DNA of 22,095 nt from DATECU01 sp035286745. GTDB lineage: Bacteria > Acidobacteriota > Vicinamibacteria > Fen-336. The notes beneath the pieces are model-generated. The model did no database searches, was not told the DNA's origin, and saw nothing but the letters and a program-made list of their open reading frames with translations. Below are positions 6,382-13,582 of the stretch, one piece after another (position 1 is the first letter of the stretch; the number at the start of each line of letters is the position of its first letter). A program made the position numbers and the translations under genes. The DNA lies in NCBI GenBank assembly GCA_035286745.1, contig DATECU010000008.1:1-22095 (forward strand). The letters run 5' to 3'.

Positions 6382-8199
6382 GTGTGCGGCCCTGTGTATA
6401 GTGCCTGGGTGCACGCTCGTTCGGGGTTCCTTGCCGCCGTGCGGGCTCCGGTCCTGCTCTTGCCGCTTGCCCTTCTCCCGTTGGCTCGGAGGGGACTCCT
6501 GCCTCCCGGCCTTGCCTTCGTGCTTGCCAACGGCGCCTGGTTGATCGTCCTGGGCGCGCTGGCTGCCGCCGCCGTCCTCTTCTGGCGCGGCGCTGGGCTG
6601 CCTTCGGAACGACTCTGGACTCGGGTCTCGACTTGGCTGGACGGGCGGCCTACCCGATGGGTGGCGCTCGCTCCAGCCCTGGTCGCCTTGGTGGCGGCCC
6701 TGCTGCTGGTCCCCGCCTATCGATGGTACGGGCCTCCGAGTGGGGACGAGCCCAAGTACCTCCGCCTGGCCGTGAGCCTCCACCGCGACCTCGACGCCGA
6801 CGTGGCCGCGAACCAACCCGGTCGGCTGGAGCTTGGTGGTCTGGCCCAAAACATAACGCACCTCTGCGAGCGCACCGCGCGAACCGTGAAGGCCCTGGCT
6901 CGCGGCGATCGCCCCGCGGCCGAACGCGCCTGGAGCCAGCGGAACTGGACGGTGGCCGGCTGGGGCGGCGGCCTCTACTACGTCCAGTCGCCCGGCCTCC
7001 CGGCCCTACTGGTTCCGGCCCTGGCTCTCGACCCTCCGCCCGGGCCAGAGGGCCCACCACCCCCGCTGGCGATCGTCACCCTGGCCGGCCTCTGGGCGTT
7101 CGCGCTGGTGCAGACGATGAAGCTGGGGGCGGAGGTTTCCGGCTCGCGTTGGGCGGGCCTGCTGGCGGCGATTGCGGTCACCACCGCGGCCCCCCTCCTG
7201 GTCGGTGGGCAGCACTTCTACCCCGAGGCGGCTGCCGCGGCGGCGGTGCCCTGGCTCGCGCGCTGGCTGCGAGCGGGCGCTCCCCGCCCCGGTCTTGCGC
7301 GCACGCTGGCCCTCGGCCTCATCGCAGGTGCCCTGGCCTGGCTTCACGTCAAGCTCCTCCCTTTGGGCCTGACCGCCGCCTCCCTGCTGGCTCTCCGCCT
7401 GCGTCCTCGCGAGCGAGCGCTGCTCCTGGTTGCGGTGGCGCTTCCCCTGACCGGACTCCTTCTCTTCCAGTACGCCGTCACCGGTCTCCTCCGCCCCGAC
7501 GCCATCTACTTGCGTTTCGGCAGCGACGTCTACCGGGGTCCGGGCGATTTCCTGTCCGCGGGCCTCTTGGGCGGACTGGCCAATGCCCTCTTCGGCCCCC
7601 GCGACGGCAGCTTCGTCATGGCCCCGGTGCTGCTCTCGGCCGCGCTGGCTCTGCCTCGCCTCTGGCGGCGCGATCGCGCGACCACGCTTGCGTTAGGGGC
7701 CCTGTTTGCGAGCCTGTGGGTGGTGGCCGCGCTCCACGGCGGCGGCGCTCCCGGCCCACCCGCCCGGCTGCTCGCCCCCGTGCTTCCGCTGCTCGCGGTT
7801 CCGCTGGCCCTGGGTCTCGTCGAACTGGGCGACTACCTTCCGTTCCGTTGGGCGGTGGTCGGCCTGGCGCTCGCTTCCTGGACCCTGTCGGCGGCCATGC
7901 TCCAGGACTGGAGGCGCACCGTGAAGCCGTTCCGCGGTGTGCTCACCCCGGCCACGGACTTCACCGCCGACCTGCCCGGGGGGACCGCTTCCGGCGCGGC
8001 GACGGCGGCCAGCGGCGGCCTGCTGCTGCTCGTCGGTGTCTTCTGGGCGCGGCGCCTTTCGCTGGTCCAGTCGGGGGGACCGGCATCAGTCGCAAACGTC
8101 TGGCGCCAGATCCTGGCCCTCCACGCCGCGGCCTGGGCTACGGTCCTTGTCGTCAGCGGGACGCTACACGGCCTGCGCGTCCTGCTCGCACCCCCCTGA
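6382..8199 (+). CDS. Polytopic membrane protein, GT-C glycosyltransferase-like
   Basis: This protein of up to 605 residues has roughly a dozen hydrophobic segments. Three features resemble GT-C superfamily lipid-linked sugar transferases: an acidic PSGDEPKYLRLA motif (119-130) in the first extracytoplasmic loop after a membrane helix, YYVQSPGLPALLVPA (199-213), and GGQHFYPEAAAA (275-286). In that superfamily the loop acidic residue is catalytic, so Asp122 or Glu123 is the candidate here. No substrate can be assigned. The longest start is GTG at 6382. GTG at 6409 (596 residues) is equally possible, and neither has a clear ribosome-binding site. A TATAGT hexamer at 6397-6402 would fall inside the longer version. 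The gene stands alone between oppositely oriented neighbours. Confidence is high that it is a real membrane protein and moderate for the superfamily. Confidence 0.75.
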   Translation: MCGPVYSAWVHARSGFLAAVRAPVLLLPLALLPLARRGLLPPGLAFVLANGAWLIVLGALAAAAVLFWRGAGLPSERLWTRVSTWLDGRPTRWVALAPALVALVAALLLVPAYRWYGPPSGDEPKYLRLAVSLHRDLDADVAANQPGRLELGGLAQNITHLCERTARTVKALARGDRPAAERAWSQRNWTVAGWGGGLYYVQSPGLPALLVPALALDPPPGPEGPPPPLAIVTLAGLWAFALVQTMKLGAEVSGSRWAGLLAAIAVTTAAPLLVGGQHFYPEAAAAAAVPWLARWLRAGAPRPGLARTLALGLIAGALAWLHVKLLPLGLTAASLLALRLRPRERALLLVAVALPLTGLLLFQYAVTGLLRPDAIYLRFGSDVYRGPGDFLSAGLLGGLANALFGPRDGSFVMAPVLLSAALALPRLWRRDRATTLALGALFASLWVVAALHGGGAPGPPARLLAPVLPLLAVPLALGLVELGDYLPFRWAVVGLALASWTLSAAMLQDWRRTVKPFRGVLTPATDFTADLPGGTASGAATAASGGLLLLVGVFWARRLSLVQSGGPASVANVWRQILALHAAAWATVLVVSGTLHGLRVLLAPP

Positions 8200-8200
8200 G

Positions 8201-8217
8201 CCGCTGAACGACAGCGG
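8201..8217 (+). terminator. Short hairpin just after the GT-C-like gene
   Basis: CCGCTG and CAGCGG form a perfect 6-bp stem around the loop AACGA, starting two bases after the TGA stop. There is no T-tract, so it is at best a weak terminator or an mRNA 3'-end stabilising hairpin. Confidence 0.35.
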
Positions 8218-8302
8218 TCAGCAAGCAACGATCCGCCTTCAGCTACGGCGCCGTCGCGATCCGCCCCTCCAGCCGCATGCGCTGCGGCAGCCATTGCCGG
8301 GC

Positions 8303-8327
8303 GCTGATAGCTGATTGCTGATTGCTG
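8303..8327. repeat. Heptamer microrepeat, about 3.6 copies
   Basis: GCTGATA is followed by two GCTGATT units and a partial GCTG. It lies in the non-coding gap between the convergent GT-C-like gene and the Cys-rich exported protein gene, and may be a slippage-prone tract. Confidence 0.7.
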
Positions 8328-8378
8328 GGCTTCGGCCAGATGCCGACGCGTGGGTTGGCGCGGGGCGCCCGGAGCCCG

Positions 8379-9011
8379 TCAGGTGCAGCTGACGTCACAG
8401 CCCGGGCAGCTACACGACGGACTTGGGGGGTCCTCGACGCAATCGATGCATCGCTTGCACTCGCCGCTGCCGCAGCAGACCTTGTACTTCTTCGCCAGGG
8501 GGTTCACGACGCCGCGCGCGCGGAGGTGGAGGCTCGACAGAAGCTCGGCCGCGTCGAACGTGATGGACAGGCCGCAGTCCGGGCCCGTCGTGAGGGCGTT
8601 GGACATGAGAGGGAGCAGCTCTCCGTCGTGCAGCACCTCGACCGAGAAACCCGTGGAGCCGCGGGCGTCGAAGGGAATCCGGGTGGCGAAGCGGCTCTCA
8701 CGTCCCGCATCGATGCTGGTCGATGCCAGCCCCCGTCCGTCCGCAACGGTCTGCCGCTCGCGCTCGCTGGGGTCTCGATGCCACTGTGTAACCAGGAGCC
8801 GGTGCGCCGGCTCGGCGTACACGAGGATTGCGTCGACGCGCTGGCCAGTGTCGTTGGGGCGGTAGTGGACGCGGACCTGGTAGGTGCCCTCGCCCTGTTG
8901 GACACCGCGCACGCCGATTGTCATCCACGCAGGGTCGCCTTCGGGCGCCTTCTGAGCATTCGCGAACGTCGCTACGAGCAGTACGCCAGCCGCCGTCAGG
9001 ACAGGCTTCAT
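8379..9011 (-). CDS. Exported protein of unknown function with a cysteine-dense C-terminal tail
   Basis: The 210-residue protein begins with a signal peptide (MKPVLTAAGVLLVATFANAQ; likely cleavage after residue 18 or 20). A mainly beta-type region follows (about 30-165), with a single Cys at 146. The tail has nine Cys between 179 and 209, in the pattern CC-x4-C-x2-C-x2-C-x8-C-x-C-x2-C-x3-C. Such a tail could form a disulfide knot or bind metal; neither is shown. The ATG at 9011 is preceded by GAGGAG only two bases away, with an alternative AGGCGA at a better distance. The gene is separated from nadK by 167 nt and is probably transcribed separately. I do not recognise the family. Confidence 0.75.
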   Translation of the reverse strand: MKPVLTAAGVLLVATFANAQKAPEGDPAWMTIGVRGVQQGEGTYQVRVHYRPNDTGQRVDAILVYAEPAHRLLVTQWHRDPSERERQTVADGRGLASTSIDAGRESRFATRIPFDARGSTGFSVEVLHDGELLPLMSNALTTGPDCGLSITFDAAELLSSLHLRARGVVNPLAKKYKVCCGSGECKRCIDCVEDPPSPSCSCPGCDVSCT

Positions 9012-9178
9012 GACTCCTCGCCTAGGCTGAAAGCCCCACTTTGTGAGCGTCAGGCTATCATTCCGGCCGCGGACCGTCGAGGGCGGGGTCGCCTCGCCTT
9101 GCCATCAGCGGGAAACGGTGCGGCCTACTCGTGTCGTTCGGGCCTCCCTGACTCGCCGACAGGTGGTAGCAGTCAGCG

Positions 9179-10048
9179 CTACCGCTCGCCCCACTTGAGC
9201 TTGGTGCGCAGGACCTTGAAGTAGTCCCGGCCCGAAGCCTTCACCAAACGCAGGGTCTTGGGGCTGCGGCTCACCGTCACCACGTCGCTGCTGCCCAGGG
9301 GGAAGCCGTGCTGGCCGTCGAAGGTGACGTGAACCTCGCTCTCCCGAATCCGCGTCAAACGCACCTCCACCAACGCCTGATCGCTCACCACCAGGGGGCG
9401 GTTGGTGAGCATGTGGGGGCATATCGGGGTGAGCACCACCGCCGGCAGCGCCGGGTGCAGGATGGGGCCTCCGGCCGCCAGGTTGTATGCGGTAGACCCG
9501 GTAGGTGAGGAGATGATGAGGCCGTCGGCGCGGAAAGCGGAGACGAAGAGGCCGTCGACACTGACGTCCAGCTCGATGATGCGGGAGAGGGCGGCTTTGG
9601 TGATCACCACGTCGTTCAGGACGTCGCCGTTGACCTCGGGCTCGCCCTCGCGCCGAACCGCGGCCCGCAACATCCGGCGCTCCTCGAACTGATAGCTTCC
9701 GGCGAGCACGCCCTCCAGCGTGGGGTAGAGCTCGGGGAGCGTGATCTCGGTCAGAAAGCCCAGGCTGCCGAAGTTCACGCCCAGGACCGGCACCGGCTTC
9801 TCGATCAGATGGCTGGCGGCCAGCAGCGTGCCGTCGCCGCCGAGGATCACCAGAGCGTCGGCCCGGGCCGCCACCTCGCGGCCGGAGGCCACCGCGCAGG
9901 CGGAGCCGGGCTTGAGGCCGGCCAGTATCGCCGTGCGCTCCTCCAGGCAAGGCTCGATCCCGCGCCGGTCCAACCAGGCCACCAACTCCTGCAAGGCAGG
10001 CCGCGCCTGGCCCAGATCGGGCCGCACCAAGACGCCTACCGTGCTCAC
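9179..10048 (-). CDS. nadK: NAD kinase (ATP-NAD kinase)
   Basis: The 289-residue protein phosphorylates NAD to NADP in the cytoplasm. Diagnostic motifs are GGDGTLL (70-76, with catalytic Asp72), NFGSLGFLTE (92-101), LNDVVI (144-149) and SSPTGSTAYNLAAGGPI (180-196). The chosen start is GTG at 10048, which overlaps the tlyA stop (GTGA) and has GGAGG seven bases upstream. It gives the normal family length and begins directly at the first beta strand (STVGVLV). The longer open frame to 10165 would run into tlyA coding sequence and add a non-conserved leader. This is the last gene of the xseA-xseB-ispA-tlyA-nadK operon. Confidence 0.96.
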   Translation of the reverse strand: MSTVGVLVRPDLGQARPALQELVAWLDRRGIEPCLEERTAILAGLKPGSACAVASGREVAARADALVILGGDGTLLAASHLIEKPVPVLGVNFGSLGFLTEITLPELYPTLEGVLAGSYQFEERRMLRAAVRREGEPEVNGDVLNDVVITKAALSRIIELDVSVDGLFVSAFRADGLIISSPTGSTAYNLAAGGPILHPALPAVVLTPICPHMLTNRPLVVSDQALVEVRLTRIRESEVHVTFDGQHGFPLGSSDVVTVSRSPKTLRLVKASGRDYFKVLRTKLKWGER

Positions 10049-10827
10049 GACACCGCCTCCGCCAGCGCCGCGGCTAACGCGTGCGGGGAGAGGCCAGGCC
10101 CCGAAGGGCGCAGGTGAAGGAAGAACTCGCGGTTGCCCTCGCTGCCGGTGATCGGCGAGGGGCAAGCGGCCAGGATGGCGAAACCGAGCGCGCCGGCCCC
10201 GCGGGCGACCTCGCGGACCGCTTGAAGGTGCAAGGTGGGGTCCTTGACCACGCCGCCCTTGCCCACCTGCTCCCGTCCCACCTCGAACTGGGGCTTCACC
10301 AGGATCAGGAGGTCGGCCTCAGCGGAGAGCACCGCTTTCAGGGCGGGGAGGATCTTGAGCGTCGAGATGAAGGAGACGTCGACGGTGGCGATGTCGCACG
10401 GCTCCGGCACCTCGCGGATCGAGAGATCGCGGGCGTTGACGCGCTCCAGCGACACCACCCGCGGGTCGCTGCGGACTCGCTCGTGAAGCTGGCCTCGGCC
10501 CACGTCGACTGCGTAGACGCGCCTGGCGCCTCTAGCCAGCAAGGTCTCGGTGAAGCCGCCGGTGGAGGCTCCCACGTCGACGGCGACTCGGCCGCTCGGG
10601 TCGATGCCAAAGGAATCCAGGGCGCCGGCCAACTTCAGCGCCCCCCGGCCCACATGCTCAGGGCCGGGCTGCACGGCGACGGCGGCCGCGGACTTCACCG
10701 CCGCGCCCGCCTTGGTGACAGGTCGGCCGTCCACCCGCACCCGCCCGGCCATCACCAAGGCCTGAGCCTTCTCGCGCGATTCCGCGAGGCCATGGTCGAC
10801 CAGCCACAGGTCGAGGCGCGACCTCAC
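10045..10827 (-). CDS. tlyA: TlyA family rRNA 2'-O-methyltransferase (S4 domain plus FtsJ-like domain)
   Basis: The 260-residue protein has an N-terminal S4 RNA-binding domain (about residues 3-60: RLDLWLVDHGLAESREKAQ, then AGRVRVDGRPVTKAG). A Rossmann methyltransferase domain follows, with the SAM-binding motif VAVDVGASTGGFTE (about 81-94), VYAVDVGRGQL (about 104-114), TVDVSFIS and LVKPQFE. In characterised TlyA proteins this enzyme methylates ribose of specific cytidines in rRNA; older annotations call it hemolysin A. The GTG start overlaps the ispA stop by GTGA (10824-10827), and its own stop overlaps the nadK start the same way. The TlyA-nadK neighbour order is common in bacteria. Confidence 0.94.
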   Translation of the reverse strand: MRSRLDLWLVDHGLAESREKAQALVMAGRVRVDGRPVTKAGAAVKSAAAVAVQPGPEHVGRGALKLAGALDSFGIDPSGRVAVDVGASTGGFTETLLARGARRVYAVDVGRGQLHERVRSDPRVVSLERVNARDLSIREVPEPCDIATVDVSFISTLKILPALKAVLSAEADLLILVKPQFEVGREQVGKGGVVKDPTLHLQAVREVARGAGALGFAILAACPSPITGSEGNREFFLHLRPSGPGLSPHALAAALAEAVS

Positions 10828-11729
10828 GCGTGGCGCTCCACGATCCGGTGGGCCAGATGGGCGAGAAGCGCCGCCTTCGGGCCCAAGGGTGAGAGCGCGG
10901 TCAGCGCCTCGCCCAGCAACTCGCCGGCCATCGCCCGAGCGCGCTCCAACCCGTGGACGCGCACGTAGGTGGCTTTCTGCTGGGCCGCGTCCTTGCCTGC
11001 GGTCTTGCCGAGCTGCTCGGCGGCTTCGGTCGCGTCCAGCACGTCGTCCACGATCTGGAAGGCCAGGCCCATGGCCGCCGCATAACGGTCAAGGCACTGC
11101 CGCTGCGCGGCCTGAGCCCCGCCCAGGATCGCGCCGCCGCGCACGCAGGCGGCGAGCAGGGCGCCGGTCTTGGCCCGGTGCAGACGCTCCAGGTCCGGGG
11201 CCGAGATGTCCCGGCCCTCGCTCTCCAGGTCCATCACCTGTCCGCCGATCAGTCCGCTGGTGCCGGCGGCGTCGCCCAGAAGTGCGGTGGCCTCCAAACG
11301 GCGCCGCAGCCGGTCACCGGTCCAATCCTCCGGCACCTCCGTCATGGATTGGAAAGCGCGGGTCAGCAGGGCGTCGCCGGCCAGGATGGCGATGGCCTCG
11401 CCGAAGACCTTGTGGGAGGTGGGCTTGCCGCGGCGCAGGTCGTCGTTGTCCATGGCCGGCAGGTCGTCGTGGATCAGGCTGTAGGTGTGGATCATCTCCA
11501 CCGCGCAGGCCAGGGGCAGCAGCTCGACCTCGGCTCCGCCTACCGCCTCGCCCGCGGCCAGCACCAGAAGCGGCCGCAGGCGCTTGCCGCCGGCGAACAG
11601 GCTGTAGCGCACCGCCCGGTGAATGGTCTCCGGCCAGGCCGACTCCGCCGGCAGGGCGGCGTCGAGGGCGGTATCCACGCGCTGGCGCAGCGTCTCGATC
11701 TGCGCTTCCACCGCCAGGGCAGGGCTCAT
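10824..11729 (-). CDS. ispA: Polyprenyl diphosphate synthase (farnesyl/geranylgeranyl diphosphate synthase type)
   Basis: The 301-residue all-helical prenyltransferase condenses isopentenyl diphosphate with allylic diphosphates. It shows GGKRLRP (47-53), the first Asp-rich motif in IHDDLPAMDNDDLRRGKPT, a KTGAL segment, and the second Asp-rich motif FQIVDDVLD. The two residues before DDLPAMD form part of the chain-length pocket, but product length (C15 or C20) cannot be decided by eye. The ATG at 11729 shares one base with the xseB stop (TGATG). In many relatives dxs follows ispA; here tlyA follows directly. Confidence 0.94.
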   Translation of the reverse strand: MSPALAVEAQIETLRQRVDTALDAALPAESAWPETIHRAVRYSLFAGGKRLRPLLVLAAGEAVGGAEVELLPLACAVEMIHTYSLIHDDLPAMDNDDLRRGKPTSHKVFGEAIAILAGDALLTRAFQSMTEVPEDWTGDRLRRRLEATALLGDAAGTSGLIGGQVMDLESEGRDISAPDLERLHRAKTGALLAACVRGGAILGGAQAAQRQCLDRYAAAMGLAFQIVDDVLDATEAAEQLGKTAGKDAAQQKATYVRVHGLERARAMAGELLGEALTALSPLGPKAALLAHLAHRIVERHA

Positions 11730-12016
11730 CAGAAGGGCACCTTGTCGTCCCCCGGCTCGGGTTCGAAGGGCTTGCGTTTGGCTTGTCCCTTGGCGTCCCG
11801 GGCGACCTCGCCTTGAGCATCCTTCACCAGCAGCTCGATCTTGCCCTGGGCCTCTTCCAGCTTGGCGTGACAGAACCGAGAGAGGCGAATGCCCTCCTCG
11901 TAGACTTGCAGCGATTCCTCGAGGGGCAGCTCTCCCTTCTCCAGGCGCTGAACGACTTGCTCCAATCGGCTGAGGGCGGCCTCGAAGGTGGGGTTGTCGG
12001 CGTCGGCTGTGGTCAC
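11729..12016 (-). CDS. xseB: Exodeoxyribonuclease VII small subunit
   Basis: The 95-residue protein carries the XseB core: FEAALSRLEQVVQRLEKGELPLEESLQVYEEG (about 11-42), then a helix through CHAKLEEAQGKIELL. It forms the multi-subunit ExoVII nuclease with XseA, degrading single-stranded DNA. It is longer than minimal XseB proteins because of a charged C-terminal extension (about 66-95). The GTG start overlaps the xseA stop by GTGA (12013-12016), as expected for subunits made in fixed proportion. Confidence 0.94.
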   Translation of the reverse strand: MTTADADNPTFEAALSRLEQVVQRLEKGELPLEESLQVYEEGIRLSRFCHAKLEEAQGKIELLVKDAQGEVARDAKGQAKRKPFEPEPGDDKVPF

Positions 12017-13422
12017 GGGTTCTCCGGGGAAAGGGGTGAGGTCGCGGTCACCGTGGCCTCGACGCGGCCTCTGTGCACGCGGATGCGGATGGACTCGCCG
12101 GGCTTGAGCGCGACCGCCTGCCGCACCAGGCGGCCCGAAGCGTCCCAGACCAGAGCGTAGCCGCGCGAAAGCACGGCGAGGGGCGACAGGCCGTCCAGGC
12201 GACCCACCAGAGCCGAGAGGGCGCTCCGGCGGGCCTGCAAGCCGGCGACCAGGACCTCTTGAAGGCGGCGGCCGTTACGCCCCAGCCTCTCCCGTCGGTC
12301 GGCCAGTTGGCGATCCCAGCGAAAGGCCTCGACACGCTCCGTCAGGCGTCCCGCTCGATCCCGGGCCAGCTCGAGGCGGCGGGTCAGAGCCAGCCGGGAG
12401 CGCCGGCCCAGCTCCGCCAGGCGTTGGGCATGGCTCAGGATCCGGCCCCGCTCCGCCTCGAACACCCGGTGCGAGGTCAAAGCCGCGACCTGGGCCCTTA
12501 CCCGGGTGAGGCGAAGGCCCAGGGCCGAATCCCGTCGCCGGTCCAGAGCCTCGATGCGGGCGCGGATCTCCTCCTTGGCCTGGACCAGTTGCTCGGCGGC
12601 GGCCGAGGGCGTGGGGGCCCGGAGATCGGCCACGAAGTCGGCGATGGTGAAATCCGTCTCGTGGCCCACGGCCGAGAGGGTGGGGATGCGTGAGGCGGCC
12701 AGCGCCCGCGCCACCGCCTCCTCGTTGAAAGGCCAGAGGTCCTCCAGGCTGCCGCCCCCGCGGGCCAAGAGCAGGACGTCGAGACCGCCCAGCGCGTTCA
12801 GGGCCCGGATGCCCCGCACCAGCTCGCCGGCCGCCTCCTCGCCCTGGACCCGGGCCGGGTAGATCAGCACCTCGAGGTTCGCATAACGCCTGCGGAGCAC
12901 GCGCAGGATGTCGCGGATCACCGCGCCGGTGGGGGAGGTGACGATGCCGATGCGGCGGGGCAGCATGGGCAGCGAGCGCTTGCGGCCGGGGTCGAAGAGG
13001 CCCTCCTTGCCCAGTCGCTCCTTCAGCTCCTCGAAGGCCTGTTGCAGGGCGCCCTTGCCCAGCGGCTCCAGCACCTCGATCGCGATCTGGTATTCGCCCC
13101 GTTTGGGGTAGACCTGAAGCCGGCCGCGGGCGATCACCTTCATCCCGTCCTTGGGGCGAAAGCGGATGAGACGGGTCTGCGTCTTCCACACCACCGCCCG
13201 AATCTGGGCGGCCTCGTCCTTGAGGGAGAAGTACCAGTGGCCGGAGCTGGCGAGGGTGAGGTTCGATACCTCGCCCTCGACCCAGAGGTCGAAGAACTCG
13301 GTCTCCAGGACCCCCTGGATCCGCTCGGTCAGCTCGGAGACGGTGAGGGCCTTGCGTCGGGCCGGCCGCGGCTCCCGCGGCGGCTCCTCTTTGGGCCCGA
13401 AGTCCAGTCCCTTCTGCTGCAT
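12013..13422 (-). CDS. xseA: Exodeoxyribonuclease VII large subunit
   Basis: The 469-residue protein starts with a Pro/Arg-rich extension (about 1-25). An N-terminal OB-fold DNA-binding domain follows (about 26-125: LTVSELTERIQGVLE, WVEGEVSNL, GHWYFSLKDE). The catalytic domain contains RIGIVTSPTGAVIRDIL, ARGGGSLEDLWPFNEE and VGHETDFTIADFVADLRAPTPS, the conserved ExoVII signatures. A long coiled-coil region and a C-terminal segment with SRGYALVWD complete the fold. It is the first gene of the five-gene minus-strand operon. The ATG at 13422 lacks a strong ribosome-binding site. The promoter must lie in the 160-nt divergent gap shared with the kinase gene, but I saw no convincing minus-strand promoter there. 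Confidence 0.96.
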   Translation of the reverse strand: MQQKGLDFGPKEEPPREPRPARRKALTVSELTERIQGVLETEFFDLWVEGEVSNLTLASSGHWYFSLKDEAAQIRAVVWKTQTRLIRFRPKDGMKVIARGRLQVYPKRGEYQIAIEVLEPLGKGALQQAFEELKERLGKEGLFDPGRKRSLPMLPRRIGIVTSPTGAVIRDILRVLRRRYANLEVLIYPARVQGEEAAGELVRGIRALNALGGLDVLLLARGGGSLEDLWPFNEEAVARALAASRIPTLSAVGHETDFTIADFVADLRAPTPSAAAEQLVQAKEEIRARIEALDRRRDSALGLRLTRVRAQVAALTSHRVFEAERGRILSHAQRLAELGRRSRLALTRRLELARDRAGRLTERVEAFRWDRQLADRRERLGRNGRRLQEVLVAGLQARRSALSALVGRLDGLSPLAVLSRGYALVWDASGRLVRQAVALKPGESIRIRVHRGRVEATVTATSPLSPENP

Positions 13423-13487
13423 GCGACTCGATCTTAGCTCAGGTGGACCGCCGCAGCGCCGTGAAGGAGGGAGGCGGCTGAGGGGAC

Positions 13488-13543
13488 GAGAGAGTGAGAG
13501 AGTGCGGCGCGGGGTTGTGCCTTGGGGCCACCTCTCGTATCAT
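13488..13543 (+). promoter_or_regulatory. Candidate promoter for the Ser/Thr kinase gene, with an adjacent tandem octamer
   Basis: TTGTGC (13515-13520) and TATCAT (13538-13543) are separated by 17 nt, a sigma-70-type arrangement with a good -10 and a poor -35. Transcription would start about 30 nt before the ATG at 13583. Directly upstream, GAGAGAGT occurs twice in tandem (13488-13503), a possible activator site or simple repeat. Confidence 0.4.
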
Positions 13544-13582
13544 CCGCACTCGAAGACTGTAGCCAACACGCCCCGGGCGACC

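Noticed and set aside
6633..8207. 524-codon plus-strand frame
   Set aside because: It is a shadow of the GT-C-like gene, Arg/Pro-rich without hydrophobic segments.
8322..9224. 300-codon plus-strand frame opposite the Cys-rich protein
   Set aside because: The minus frame has a signal peptide, a ribosome-binding site and an organised Cys pattern; the plus frame has none of these.
10049..10165. Longer nadK start
   Set aside because: The extension lies within tlyA codons and is not typical of the family; GTG at 10048 has a good ribosome-binding site and a GTGA overlap.
13151..13582. N-terminal extension of the Ser/Thr kinase
   Set aside because: It is antisense to xseA and crosses the promoter gap. 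The zinc ribbon begins at ATG 13583.
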